Below are positions 1 to 6,603 of a stretch of DNA of 13,991 nucleotides, one piece after another; positions within the stretch are counted from its first letter, which is position 1; each line of letters opens with the position of its first letter. The notes under the pieces were generated by a model that was not told where the DNA came from, did no database searches, and saw nothing but the letters and a program-made list of their open reading frames with translations. Source of the DNA: Micrococcales bacterium (GTDB lineage Bacteria > Actinomycetota > Actinomycetes > S36-B12 > UBA5976); the NCBI GenBank assembly GCA_024640585.1, contig JAHEEQ010000139.1:1-13991 (forward strand). Direction: 5' to 3'. The translations under genes and the position numbers were made by a program.

Positions 1-752
1 TTTACATTGTTCGTTATTTTGCCTGTGATTGTTGCATGAATGCCTCGAGACATTGGAGCAAGCAAAGGCGTAAATGAGATTTTCACGTCTTTGCCGGTTG
101 CATTTCTAAGCGTTTGCTCAATTTCAGGAGTGTGCTGGTGGACTCCGCCTGTCTTGTATGAGGAAACAGAACCAATTAATTCGGTGGCAAGTAGTGTCTC
201 GTTTGCAGAACGCCCAGCACCACTTGTGCCACTAGCGGCAACTACAACCAAGTCTGAGGTATCAACAAAATCCAGCATTGGCAAAGCACCAAGTGCAATT
301 GCTGTCGCGTAACATCCTGGATTGGCAACACGGTCCGTTTGTGCAATTGCAGGTTCGCCCACAATTTCGCTCAGACCATACGTCCAGTTCCCTGCGTGTT
401 CTGCACTACCTTTGTAATAAAAATTCCAATCTTTTGCATCTTCCAATCTGAAATCTGCACCTAGATCGACAATTTTTACAGATGGAGAAATTTGAGATGC
501 AATCTCCGCGGAGGCACCGTGTGGCAAGGCTAGAAAAACTAAATCACATTCGCTTAAAGCCTTTGGATTAGTTTCTTTAAATTCTCCCAAATTTAGATGG
601 GTAAGGTGTGGATGTAATTCTGATACTCGTTTGCCGACTTTGGATGAAGCAGCTAAGTATTTGATTTCAAAAACGGGATGTTCGCTCACAAGCGCAATAA
701 GTTCGCCACCTGAATACCCGGAGGCACCAGCTATTCCAACAGTCTTCTTCAT
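1..752 (-). CDS. argC: N-acetyl-gamma-glutamyl-phosphate reductase, 3'-truncated by window edge
   Basis: This enzyme makes N-acetylglutamate semialdehyde from N-acetylglutamyl phosphate with NADPH, the third step of arginine synthesis in the cytosol. The first 250 codons are visible, reading from ATG at 752 down to base 3 without a stop. The family is about 345 residues, so roughly 95 are missing. Visible motifs are the nucleotide-binding loop GASGYSGGEL (residues 9-18), the catalytic cysteine in ANPGCY (Cys147), the HQHTPE histidine region (about 205-210) and APMSRGI near the visible end. It lies 36 nt downstream of pheT, the usual actinobacterial neighbour of the arg operon, but has its own strong promoter (see 753-786). 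No Shine-Dalgarno sequence precedes the ATG, which fits a leaderless message. The identification is secure. Confidence 0.96.
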   Translation of the reverse strand, partial: MKKTVGIAGASGYSGGELIALVSEHPVFEIKYLAASSKVGKRVSELHPHLTHLNLGEFKETNPKALSECDLVFLALPHGASAEIASQISPSVKIVDLGADFRLEDAKDWNFYYKGSAEHAGNWTYGLSEIVGEPAIAQTDRVANPGCYATAIALGALPMLDFVDTSDLVVVAASGTSGAGRSANETLLATELIGSVSSYKTGGVHQHTPEIEQTLRNATGKDVKISFTPLLAPMSRGIHATITGKITNNV

Positions 753-758
753 ACCTGA

Positions 759-786
759 ATTATACGCATAAATGCATAAAATACAA
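759..786 (-). promoter_or_regulatory. argC promoter, probably giving a leaderless mRNA
   Basis: On the minus strand a perfect TATAAT (759-764) lies 16 nt downstream of TTGTAT (781-786). The -10 box is separated from the A of the argC ATG (752) by exactly six bases, so the expected start of transcription is the start codon itself. The spacer contains the short inverted repeat GCAT-TT-ATGC (768-777), which could be an operator. An ArgR site is an inference only; the repeat is too short to assign. Confidence 0.6.
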
Positions 787-788
787 TA

Positions 789-3263
789 TTAGCGGAGTGT
801 TGCGCCTAACGCCTCAGTGGAAACTATCGCACGTGAGCGCAAATCAGCTATCTCAGCTTCTGTGAGGGTGCGATCCAAGGCCCTGAAGGTTAAGGCGAAG
901 GCCACTGACTTGGATCCGGTAGGTACCTGCTCACCTTGGTAAACATCAAAAAGATCAATCCGGTCGAGTTCTTCTATTGCGGCGGATTCGATTGCTCGCC
1001 TGATAACAGAAACTGGCATTTTTGCATCTACTACGAATGCGAGGTCGATGCTTGCGTGCGGGAAAGTTTTAACTCGAGTTGCAGTCACAACATTTTGATT
1101 GAGAATTGATACAGCTTCGATATCTAGTTCAAAAGCACAACTACGAGCCGGCAATCCATAACTTTCGACGACTCTTGGGTGCAGTTCGCCTGCGAAACCA
1201 ATTATGTTGTTGTGCATCACAATCGCAGCACAACGACCTGGATGCCAAGGCGGTTGGTCTGTTTGCAAAACAGTTGCTTGGACATTGTTCAAGCCAACCA
1301 AATCGCTTGCCAAAGCAATTGTTTTTTGCCAATCCCACTTCTCTTGATGAGTTATATTCGGCTGACCAACTTCTAAATTTCCGCATAGAACTGCTCCGAT
1401 GTACCAAGGCTGTACTGGCACCGCATCATTCAGTTTTGAAAGTTCGACATCAGTTGGCTTTTTGTCGACTTGCAATATTTCCGCAGAAACGCCATCGACT
1501 GGAAGCACAATCAAACCTTGTTCATATATTGCAACATTGGAGTGACCGCGACCGATGTTTCGTTTTGCAGTTGCAAGCAAGGGTGCCAAAATTGTGGTGC
1601 GCATAAGAGGTTGTTCAGCGCTCAAAGGATTCAGCAATTCCATTGCCACTCGCCTGCCGTCTTCAACTGGAACTCGCATTGCATCTAGTTCTGTAAGAGA
1701 CATGAAAGGGTATGAAAGAACTTCAACCAGTCCATTTTCGCTAAGCATTCTCGCAGCACTTCGACGAAGGCGTTGCAAATTTGTTAAGCCACTGCCTGCA
1801 ACAGCTTCTGGAACGATCGAAGGAATTCGGTCGTAACCATTTATTCGTGCCACTTCTTCGCTCAAGTCTTCTGCCATATTTAAGTCCGGGCGCCAACTTG
1901 GTATATGAACTTCGAAACTATTCGCGGAATTATTAACAGTGCAGCCAATTGATTCCAGCGCAGAAATAATTTCACTTTCAGAATATTCAACGCCAACTCG
2001 TGCGGATGCAAAGTCCTTGGAGACAATGAGAGGCTTAGCGGCTTTTCTTAGGTCTACTTCAAAAGAACCAACTTCCGTTGCGCCACCGAATTCTTGAAGA
2101 AGCTCTACCGCACGAGCAGAGGCAATCGGACCAAGTTCGTGATCGATTCCTCGTTCAAATCGGCGTGACGCTTCAGATGAAAGTTTGTGTGACCTTGATG
2201 TGCGAGCTACATCGCCGAAAGAGAAGCAAGCGGATTCGATGACAATATTTTTTGTGGATTCGGAAATTTCTGTGAAAGCTCCACCCATTGTACCTGCAAG
2301 TGCGATTACTCCCGAATCATCTGCGATCACGATGTCACGTTCATCCAAATTACGTTCCACATCGTCAAGAGTTTTCAAAATTATTTTTGCGCCTGCGCGC
2401 CGAACTTTTATGCCACCTTTTAATTTATCTGCGTCAAAAGCGTGTAGAGGCTGCCCAAGTTCGAGCATTACATAATTGGTTATGTCGACCGCCAAGGAGA
2501 TAGGGCGCATACCGGCTAATGCGATTCGACGTTGCATCCATATTGGAGAAATTGCGTTTGGCTGGAAGCCTTTTAAGGTTCGTAACAGAATTCGAGAGGC
2601 GGCAGTTTCATCAATTATCTCTGCCTTTACAGCATTTTCAGAGGTTATGAGATTGTGTTCAAGGTCTGCAGGGTCACGCCATTTCCAACCCGTTGCATTT
2701 GCAAGTTCACGTGCAACACCACGCATTGACATTGCGTATCCGCGATCTGGTAACACCGAGATATCAAGTACCTCTTCTTTAAGGTGTAGCAAATCAATTG
2801 CGTCCGTACCAAGTTCAGGGTCAAGACCAAGCTCTGTCAGACGAATGATTCCGTTGTGATCATCGCTAAATTTAAGTTCTCGAGCGCTACAAATCATTCC
2901 ATCAGAGACATGTCCGTAAGTTTTGCGCGCAGCTATTTCAAATCCGCCTGGCAATGATGCACCTGGCAATGAGACAACAACTTTGTCGCCGACAAAGAAG
3001 TTTGATGCGCCACAAACTATGCCTTTGATTTCACCATTTCCAACTTCAACCTGACACCATCGGATGGTTTTTCCATTCGCTTGAGGTTCTTCTACAAATT
3101 CGACAACTTTTCCGACCACAACAGGTCCACGTAGGTCTTCACCGTGACGAATAATTTCTTCTTCTTCAAAACCGAGTTTGGTGTAGATTGCAGAAATCTC
3201 TTCGATTGGAGTACCTGTTGGGATTTCAACATACTCTTTGAGCCATGACAATGGAATGCGCAT
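789..3263 (-). CDS. pheT: phenylalanine--tRNA ligase beta subunit
   Basis: This is the beta chain of the (alpha-beta)2 phenylalanyl-tRNA synthetase. It binds tRNA-Phe and edits mischarged Tyr-tRNA. At 824 residues it has the normal bacterial length. Domains in order are: an N-terminal region; the EMAP/tRNA-binding OB fold (about 45-155, with GIVCGASNF at 81-89); the B3/B4 editing domain (about 215-390, with GQPLHAFDADK near 270); the B5 domain (about 410-482, with IPSWRPDL and EEVARINGYDRIP); a catalytic-like core (about 490-700); and the C-terminal ferredoxin-fold anticodon-binding domain (about 730-824, starting near VKTFPHASIDLAFV). The ATG overlaps the pheS stop by one base (TAATG), so translation is probably coupled. 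The opposite strand carries several long open frames here, which I take as shadows. Confidence 0.98.
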   Translation of the reverse strand: MRIPLSWLKEYVEIPTGTPIEEISAIYTKLGFEEEEIIRHGEDLRGPVVVGKVVEFVEEPQANGKTIRWCQVEVGNGEIKGIVCGASNFFVGDKVVVSLPGASLPGGFEIAARKTYGHVSDGMICSARELKFSDDHNGIIRLTELGLDPELGTDAIDLLHLKEEVLDISVLPDRGYAMSMRGVARELANATGWKWRDPADLEHNLITSENAVKAEIIDETAASRILLRTLKGFQPNAISPIWMQRRIALAGMRPISLAVDITNYVMLELGQPLHAFDADKLKGGIKVRRAGAKIILKTLDDVERNLDERDIVIADDSGVIALAGTMGGAFTEISESTKNIVIESACFSFGDVARTSRSHKLSSEASRRFERGIDHELGPIASARAVELLQEFGGATEVGSFEVDLRKAAKPLIVSKDFASARVGVEYSESEIISALESIGCTVNNSANSFEVHIPSWRPDLNMAEDLSEEVARINGYDRIPSIVPEAVAGSGLTNLQRLRRSAARMLSENGLVEVLSYPFMSLTELDAMRVPVEDGRRVAMELLNPLSAEQPLMRTTILAPLLATAKRNIGRGHSNVAIYEQGLIVLPVDGVSAEILQVDKKPTDVELSKLNDAVPVQPWYIGAVLCGNLEVGQPNITHQEKWDWQKTIALASDLVGLNNVQATVLQTDQPPWHPGRCAAIVMHNNIIGFAGELHPRVVESYGLPARSCAFELDIEAVSILNQNVVTATRVKTFPHASIDLAFVVDAKMPVSVIRRAIESAAIEELDRIDLFDVYQGEQVPTGSKSVAFALTFRALDRTLTEAEIADLRSRAIVSTEALGATLR

Positions 3264-4330
3264 TAGATGTCCATCCCAAATTGGCGGGAGAAACGAATAT
3301 CCCCTTCAACCATGTCGCGCATATCGGTAACTGTGTGACGGAACATCAACGTTCGTTCGATACCCATACCAAATGCGAATCCGGAATATTCGTCTGAGTC
3401 GATTCCACATGCTTGGAGAACTAATGGATTGACCATGCCACAGCCACCCCATTCAATCCAGCGTGCTCCACCTTTTGCCGCTGGAAACCAAAGGTCCAAT
3501 TCAGCACTTGGTTCAGTGAACGGGAAGAAAGAAGGTCGTAAGCGAATTTTTGCCTCTTCCCCAAACATTGTTTTAGCAAAATGTTCAAGCGTTCCGCGTA
3601 AATGCGCCATTGTCAGGCCTTTATCGATTGCTAAACCTTCAATCTGGTGAAATGCAGGTGAATGTGTTGCGTCTAATTCATCAGTTCTAAAAACTTTTCC
3701 TGGTGCCGCAATATAAATAGGTGGTTTGCGTGTGAGCATTGTGCGCGCTTGCACTGGTGAGGTGTGAGTGCGTAAAACTAGATGAGAGTCTTCAGGCGCA
3801 ACAAAGAAAGTATCCTGCATAGAGCGAGCTGGATGATTAGGGCCAATATTTAATGCATCGAAGTTGTACCACTCCGCTTCAAGTTCAGGACCTTCAACAA
3901 TGTCCCAACCCATCGCAACGAAAACATCTTCCGCGCGTTCCATAATCAAACTAAGCGGATGGCGAGCGCCACGAGGTGAGGTCTGCATCGCTAAGGAGAC
4001 ATCCACGTGCTCTTGTGCGAGCATGCGATTTTCTTCTTCAATAAGTAAGACTTCTTCACGCGCTTTCAAAGCATCATTTATGACACTTCGCGCTTTTCCG
4101 ATGCGTGCTCCTGCTTCTGCTTTGGCTGCTGGCGGTAGTGCACCGATTTCACGATTTGCTAACGCAATTGGAGATTTGTCTCCCGCATGTGCAAGTCGCG
4201 CGGTTTTGAGATCTTCAAGGGTGGTTGCATTTTCAAATGCTGCTAAAGCTTCTTTTACAGAATTTTCGACGGAATCTTGCGAAAGAGGGGTCACTGCAAC
4301 CGGATCAAAGTCCTTATTAGGTGCTGACAC
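3263..4330 (-). CDS. pheS: phenylalanine--tRNA ligase alpha subunit
   Basis: This is the catalytic alpha chain of phenylalanyl-tRNA synthetase, which activates phenylalanine and transfers it to tRNA-Phe together with PheT. It is 355 residues, the usual length. Residues about 15-105 form the N-terminal coiled-coil tRNA-binding arm. The class II core follows, with THTSPVQ (188-194), motif 2 around FRTDELDATHSPAFHQIEG (214-232) and motif 3 GFAFGMGIERTLM (317-329). The start is GTG at 4330, preceded by GAAAGGGA with a 5-nt spacer. It sits 41 nt after the upstream methyltransferase gene. No Phe-rich leader peptide or T-box fits in that gap, so classic pheST attenuation is not apparent. Confidence 0.98.
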   Translation of the reverse strand: MSAPNKDFDPVAVTPLSQDSVENSVKEALAAFENATTLEDLKTARLAHAGDKSPIALANREIGALPPAAKAEAGARIGKARSVINDALKAREEVLLIEEENRMLAQEHVDVSLAMQTSPRGARHPLSLIMERAEDVFVAMGWDIVEGPELEAEWYNFDALNIGPNHPARSMQDTFFVAPEDSHLVLRTHTSPVQARTMLTRKPPIYIAAPGKVFRTDELDATHSPAFHQIEGLAIDKGLTMAHLRGTLEHFAKTMFGEEAKIRLRPSFFPFTEPSAELDLWFPAAKGGARWIEWGGCGMVNPLVLQACGIDSDEYSGFAFGMGIERTLMFRHTVTDMRDMVEGDIRFSRQFGMDI

Positions 4331-4371
4331 ACACTTCCCTTTCTACTTGTGCCTATTGTACGAAAATATTA

Positions 4372-5154
4372 TTAATTGTTTTGGCTTGTGAAACTCGCAA
4401 ATGCGCAAATTCCGACAGCCATTGCAGCATTCAGACTCTCAACATTTGGACTCATCGGGATTCGAACAGTTTTATTTGATGAATCAAGAAGAGTTTTTGT
4501 TAAGCCGCCTGCCTCATTTCCTACCAACCAGACATGTGGTTTATCTAATTGCAAAGAATTCAAATCAGTATCGCCGGTTCCCGCTAAGGCCAAACTTTCT
4601 AAACCTGAAGACTCCAACCAATTAAGTAACTCTTCTTCGGTTACACCTGAAAGAATATTCACTTCAGCAAATGCCCCGGCGGTAGAGCGAACTACTTTCC
4701 CGCTCCAAATATCAGCAGATCCAGCGAGTGAAATCACTACATCAGCCCCAAATGCAGCGGCTGTGCGAACTATTGTTCCTACATTACCTGGATCACTTAT
4801 TCGATCTAAAACAATTGCAAATGAATTCACAGTGATGTCATTCAAAGAGAGATCAGGAATATCACAAACTGCATATATACCTTGAGGCGATTTTGTGTCA
4901 CTTAAAGTTTTGCTGGCTTGTTCACTGATGCGAAAAACTTTCAGCCGAGACTTTTGCGCCGTTTGAACCACTTCATTTTCAGCGACAGTTAAAACGTAAT
5001 TGGCCATACCACTTTCGATGGCAGACAAGATATTTTGTGGACCTTCAACTAAGAATTTTCTTGAAGTCCTTCGGCCTTTTGATTCTAATAAAAGTCGAGC
5101 CGTGCTCACCACATCAGAATGAGGACCCAAAGGATCCGCATGGAGTGATGACAC
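4372..5154 (-). CDS. TrmH/SpoU-family RNA 2'-O-ribose methyltransferase
   Basis: This is a SPOUT-class, S-adenosylmethionine-dependent RNA ribose methyltransferase of 260 residues. An N-terminal substrate-binding domain (FLVEGPQNI, 34-42) precedes the knotted catalytic domain. Motif 1 is LDRISDPGNVGTIVRTA (116-132; Asn124, Arg130), motif 2 is LVGNEAGGL (210-218; Glu214) and motif 3 is IPMSPNVESLNAAMAVGI (232-249). Actinobacterial homologues between rplT and pheS are commonly named tsnR or spoU; the exact rRNA or tRNA position cannot be read from sequence. The start used is GTG at 5154, 19 nt after rplT, with only a weak AGG upstream. An in-frame GTG pair a little downstream is the alternative, and would remove about 14 poorly constrained residues. 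It is part of the infC-rpmI-rplT unit. Confidence 0.93.
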   Translation of the reverse strand: MSSLHADPLGPHSDVVSTARLLLESKGRRTSRKFLVEGPQNILSAIESGMANYVLTVAENEVVQTAQKSRLKVFRISEQASKTLSDTKSPQGIYAVCDIPDLSLNDITVNSFAIVLDRISDPGNVGTIVRTAAAFGADVVISLAGSADIWSGKVVRSTAGAFAEVNILSGVTEEELLNWLESSGLESLALAGTGDTDLNSLQLDKPHVWLVGNEAGGLTKTLLDSSNKTVRIPMSPNVESLNAAMAVGICAFASFTSQNN

Positions 5155-5173
5155 GACTCGACCTAATTATTAA

Positions 5174-5536
5174 TTAAGCTGCTGGCAAAGAAGACTTAGC
5201 AACTTTGACCAATGCTGCAAATGCGGCATCGTCATTAACTGCTAGTTCTGCAAGCATGCGACGGTCAACTTCAATTCCAGCGGCCTTCAAGCCCTGGATA
5301 AATCGATTGTATGTCATACCATGATTGCGAGATGCCGCATTGATGCGTTGGATCCACAATTGACGGAAATCACCTTTGCGACTACGACGATCTGCGTAGG
5401 CGTAAACGAGTGAGTGGGTTACTTGTTCTTTAGCTTTACGGTACAAACGTGAACGTTGACCGCGGTAGCCACTTGCAGCTTCGAGAACTGCGCGACGCTT
5501 CTTTTGAGCATTAACCGCGCGTTTTACACGTGCCAT
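5174..5536 (-). CDS. rplT: 50S ribosomal protein L20
   Basis: This is the primary 23S rRNA-binding protein L20, needed early in 50S assembly. In Bacillus and E. coli it is also the translational or transcriptional repressor of its own infC-rpmI-rplT operon. At 120 residues it has the usual length. The highly basic N-terminus ([15 protein letters not shown]), the [17 protein letters not shown] segment and RRKGDFR-type region ([19 protein letters not shown]) are diagnostic. ATG at 5536 has a strong GGAGGA five bases upstream (5542-5547). The C-terminal globular domain, the part that binds RNA in regulation, is intact ([23 protein letters not shown]), so autoregulation through the infC leader is possible but unproven. 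Confidence 0.98.
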   Translation of the reverse strand: MARVKRAVNAQKKRRAVLEAASGYRGQRSRLYRKAKEQVTHSLVYAYADRRSRKGDFRQLWIQRINAASRNHGMTYNRFIQGLKAAGIEVDRRMLAELAVNDDAAFAALVKVAKSSLPAA

Positions 5537-5541
5537 GAGAT

Positions 5542-5547
5542 TCCTCC
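5542..5547 (-). promoter_or_regulatory. rplT ribosome binding site
   Basis: GGAGGA on the minus strand lies five bases before the rplT ATG. Together with the equally strong rpmI and infC sites, it contrasts with the weak or absent sites of the rib/his operon genes. Confidence 0.8.
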
Positions 5548-5566
5548 AGTTTCGATTTTCGGTCGG

Positions 5567-5764
5567 TTATCGCAAGCCAAGCAAACGCTTAGCGGTTTTG
5601 CTATCGCCTTTTGGCAATTCGTTAACGCCATCGAGACGGCGGGTACGGCGAGAAGACTTTCCTTCAAGCAAGTGACGCTTGTTGGTGCGTTCGTGCAAGA
5701 CCTTGCCAGTGCCGGTCAGCTTGAAGCGCTTCTTAGCACCGGAGTGCGTTTTGTTCTTAGGCAT
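5567..5764 (-). CDS. rpmI: 50S ribosomal protein L35
   Basis: This is the small basic 50S protein L35, 65 residues, the normal size. It opens with the family pattern [20 protein letters not shown] and continues with [27 protein letters not shown] at 5764 has AAGGAG (5772-5777) seven bases upstream. It sits between infC and rplT with gaps of about 30 nt on each side, the universal bacterial order for this operon. Confidence 0.98.
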   Translation of the reverse strand: MPKNKTHSGAKKRFKLTGTGKVLHERTNKRHLLEGKSSRRTRRLDGVNELPKGDSKTAKRLLGLR

Positions 5765-5771
5765 TTTTTAT

Positions 5772-5777
5772 CTCCTT
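5772..5777 (-). promoter_or_regulatory. rpmI ribosome binding site
   Basis: AAGGAG on the minus strand lies seven bases before the rpmI ATG. It is a canonical anti-16S complement at good spacing. Confidence 0.8.
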
Positions 5778-5796
5778 CGAGTTAATGCAGTCGGTC

Positions 5797-6372
5797 TCAG
5801 ACGGCGTCTGATACTTCTTCAACAGATGTGGTTTCAACTTTTTTCTTTGCAGATGATTTTGCACCACGGTTCGGCCCAATGACCATCACCATGTTGCGAC
5901 CATCTTGCAATGGAGCTGCTTCGACAGTGCCAATTTCCGCAATATCTTCAGCTAGGCGTTGCAAAAGTTTGAAACCTAATTCTGGACGACTCTGCTCGCG
6001 ACCACGAAACATGATCGTGACCTTGACTTTGTCTCCAGCTTTTAGGAATCGCTCAATGTGCGACTTTTTCGTTTCATAGTCGTGCGCATCAATTTTTGGG
6101 CGAAGCTTCATTTCCTTAACCACTGTGTTGGTTTGGTTCTTACGTGCTTCACGTGCCTTCTGGGCTGCTTCGTATTTGAATTTTCCGAAGTCCATCAATT
6201 TGCAAACTGGTGGACGAGACTCTGGTGCTACTTCGACCAAGTCAAGGTCTGCATCAATTGCCATCTGCAATGCAGTTTCAATTGAAACAATCCCAACCTG
6301 TTCGCCCTCTGCGCCAATAAGTCGTACTTCCGAAACTCGAATACGATCATTGATACGTGGCTCGACGCTGAT
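5797..6372 (-). CDS. infC: translation initiation factor IF-3, AUC start
   Basis: IF-3 binds the 30S subunit, prevents premature 50S joining and proofreads the initiator tRNA and start codon. The chosen start is the ATC at 6370-6372, which gives 191 residues beginning [13 protein letters not shown], where actinobacterial IF-3 proteins normally begin. A perfect AAGGAGG (6377-6383) sits four bases upstream. The nearest in-frame ATG (6459) would add 29 residues encoded by the terminator hairpin and U-tract of the leader, so I reject it. No ATG or GTG lies in frame between. The N domain spans about 1-75 with the signature near [22 protein letters not shown], and the C domain runs from [14 protein letters not shown] through [12 protein letters not shown]. 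The tail is a lysine-rich, acidic extension. AUU/AUC starts in infC are known elsewhere and serve IF-3 autoregulation. Confidence 0.93.
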   Translation of the reverse strand: MSVEPRINDRIRVSEVRLIGAEGEQVGIVSIETALQMAIDADLDLVEVAPESRPPVCKLMDFGKFKYEAAQKAREARKNQTNTVVKEMKLRPKIDAHDYETKKSHIERFLKAGDKVKVTIMFRGREQSRPELGFKLLQRLAEDIAEIGTVEAAPLQDGRNMVMVIGPNRGAKSSAKKKVETTSVEEVSDAV

Positions 6373-6376
6373 AACG

Positions 6377-6383
6377 CCTCCTT
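6377..6383 (-). promoter_or_regulatory. infC ribosome binding site, decides the ATC start
   Basis: AAGGAGG, the strongest Shine-Dalgarno sequence seen in the window, is followed by CGTT and then ATC. It supports initiation at ATC rather than at the ATG 87 bases further upstream, which has no such site. Confidence 0.8.
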
Positions 6384-6405
6384 GTAGTTGATTACCACAC
6401 TTGCG

Positions 6406-6438
6406 AAAAAGAAAAATCCCGCTTGCAATACAAGCGGG
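6406..6438 (-). terminator. intrinsic terminator hairpin in the infC leader
   Basis: Read on the minus strand, CCCGCTTG and CAAGCGGG form a perfect 8-bp stem (6431-6438 and 6418-6425) with a 5-nt loop. It is followed by A and then TTTTTCTTTTT (6406-6416). It lies 33 nt before the infC start codon. No minus-strand gene lies between it and the putative infC promoter, so it is a leader (attenuator) terminator rather than the end of an upstream operon. Confidence 0.8.
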
Positions 6439-6538
6439 GCACCAGAAATGCAATTGCATTTCACCGTTAACGCATATGATGCGTTAAGTCGCGACCAGGG
6501 CGCCAAGGGCGCTTAGGTGGGAGTGAACTCCGCTTGTA
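6429..6538 (-). promoter_or_regulatory. putative structured attenuator leader of infC-rpmI-rplT
   Basis: The minus-strand leader contains TACAAGCGG (6530-6538). It is a perfect 9-bp complement of CCGCTTGTA (6429-6437), the 5' arm of the terminator stem, so the two helices exclude each other. The long-range helix encloses three further hairpins: GCGCC-CTT-GGCGC (6500-6512), a 9-bp TTAACGCAT/ATGCGTTAA stem (6467-6487) with a 3-nt loop, and the perfect 18-base palindrome at 6445-6462 (GAAATGC stem, AATT loop). This is the architecture of a terminator/antiterminator switch. L20-responsive leaders of this operon are known in Firmicutes. I recognise no named Rfam motif here, and the ligand (L20, IF-3 or other) is inference. 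Confidence 0.6.
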
Positions 6539-6574
6539 CAACACCCCGATGGCGGGGCGTTTGGTATGGGTGGA

Positions 6575-6603
6575 AGTGTAGCCCTGTGAGTGACTTGAGC
6601 CAA
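6575..6603 (-). promoter_or_regulatory. candidate promoter of the infC operon
   Basis: On the minus strand TTGGCT (6598-6603) and TACACT (6575-6580) are spaced by 17 bases, each matching four of six consensus positions. Transcription from about 6567 would give a leader of some 195 nt that contains the whole attenuator. The promoter overlaps the start region of the divergent DUF1844 gene. The support is positional and moderate. Confidence 0.4.

Noticed and set aside
40..312. Plus-strand open frame antisense to argC
   Set aside because: The minus strand here encodes the conserved ArgC catalytic region, and the plus-strand frame shows nothing recognisable.
1106..1606. Long plus-strand open frames antisense to pheT and pheS (also 2476-2859 and 3864-4391)
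   Set aside because: They have no family resemblance, no ribosome binding sites, and lie opposite strongly conserved synthetase domains. They are shadow frames.
4331..4371. pheST attenuator or T-box, or a separate pheS promoter (TACAAT at 4355-4360)
   Set aside because: The gap is only 41 nt, with no Phe-rich leader peptide and no terminator hairpin. The TACAAT is a fair -10 box but no acceptable -35 box lies upstream, so a separate promoter cannot be supported.
6373..6459. A 29-residue N-terminal extension of IF-3 from ATG at 6459
   Set aside because: The extension is encoded by the terminator hairpin and its U-tract, has no ribosome binding site, and does not resemble IF-3. The ATC at 6370-6372 follows a perfect AAGGAGG at the conserved start.
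6544..6557. CCCCG-ATGG-CGGGG hairpin read as a terminator on either strand
   Set aside because: The 5-bp GC stem has no U-tract on either strand. It may simply be an additional 5' hairpin of the infC leader.
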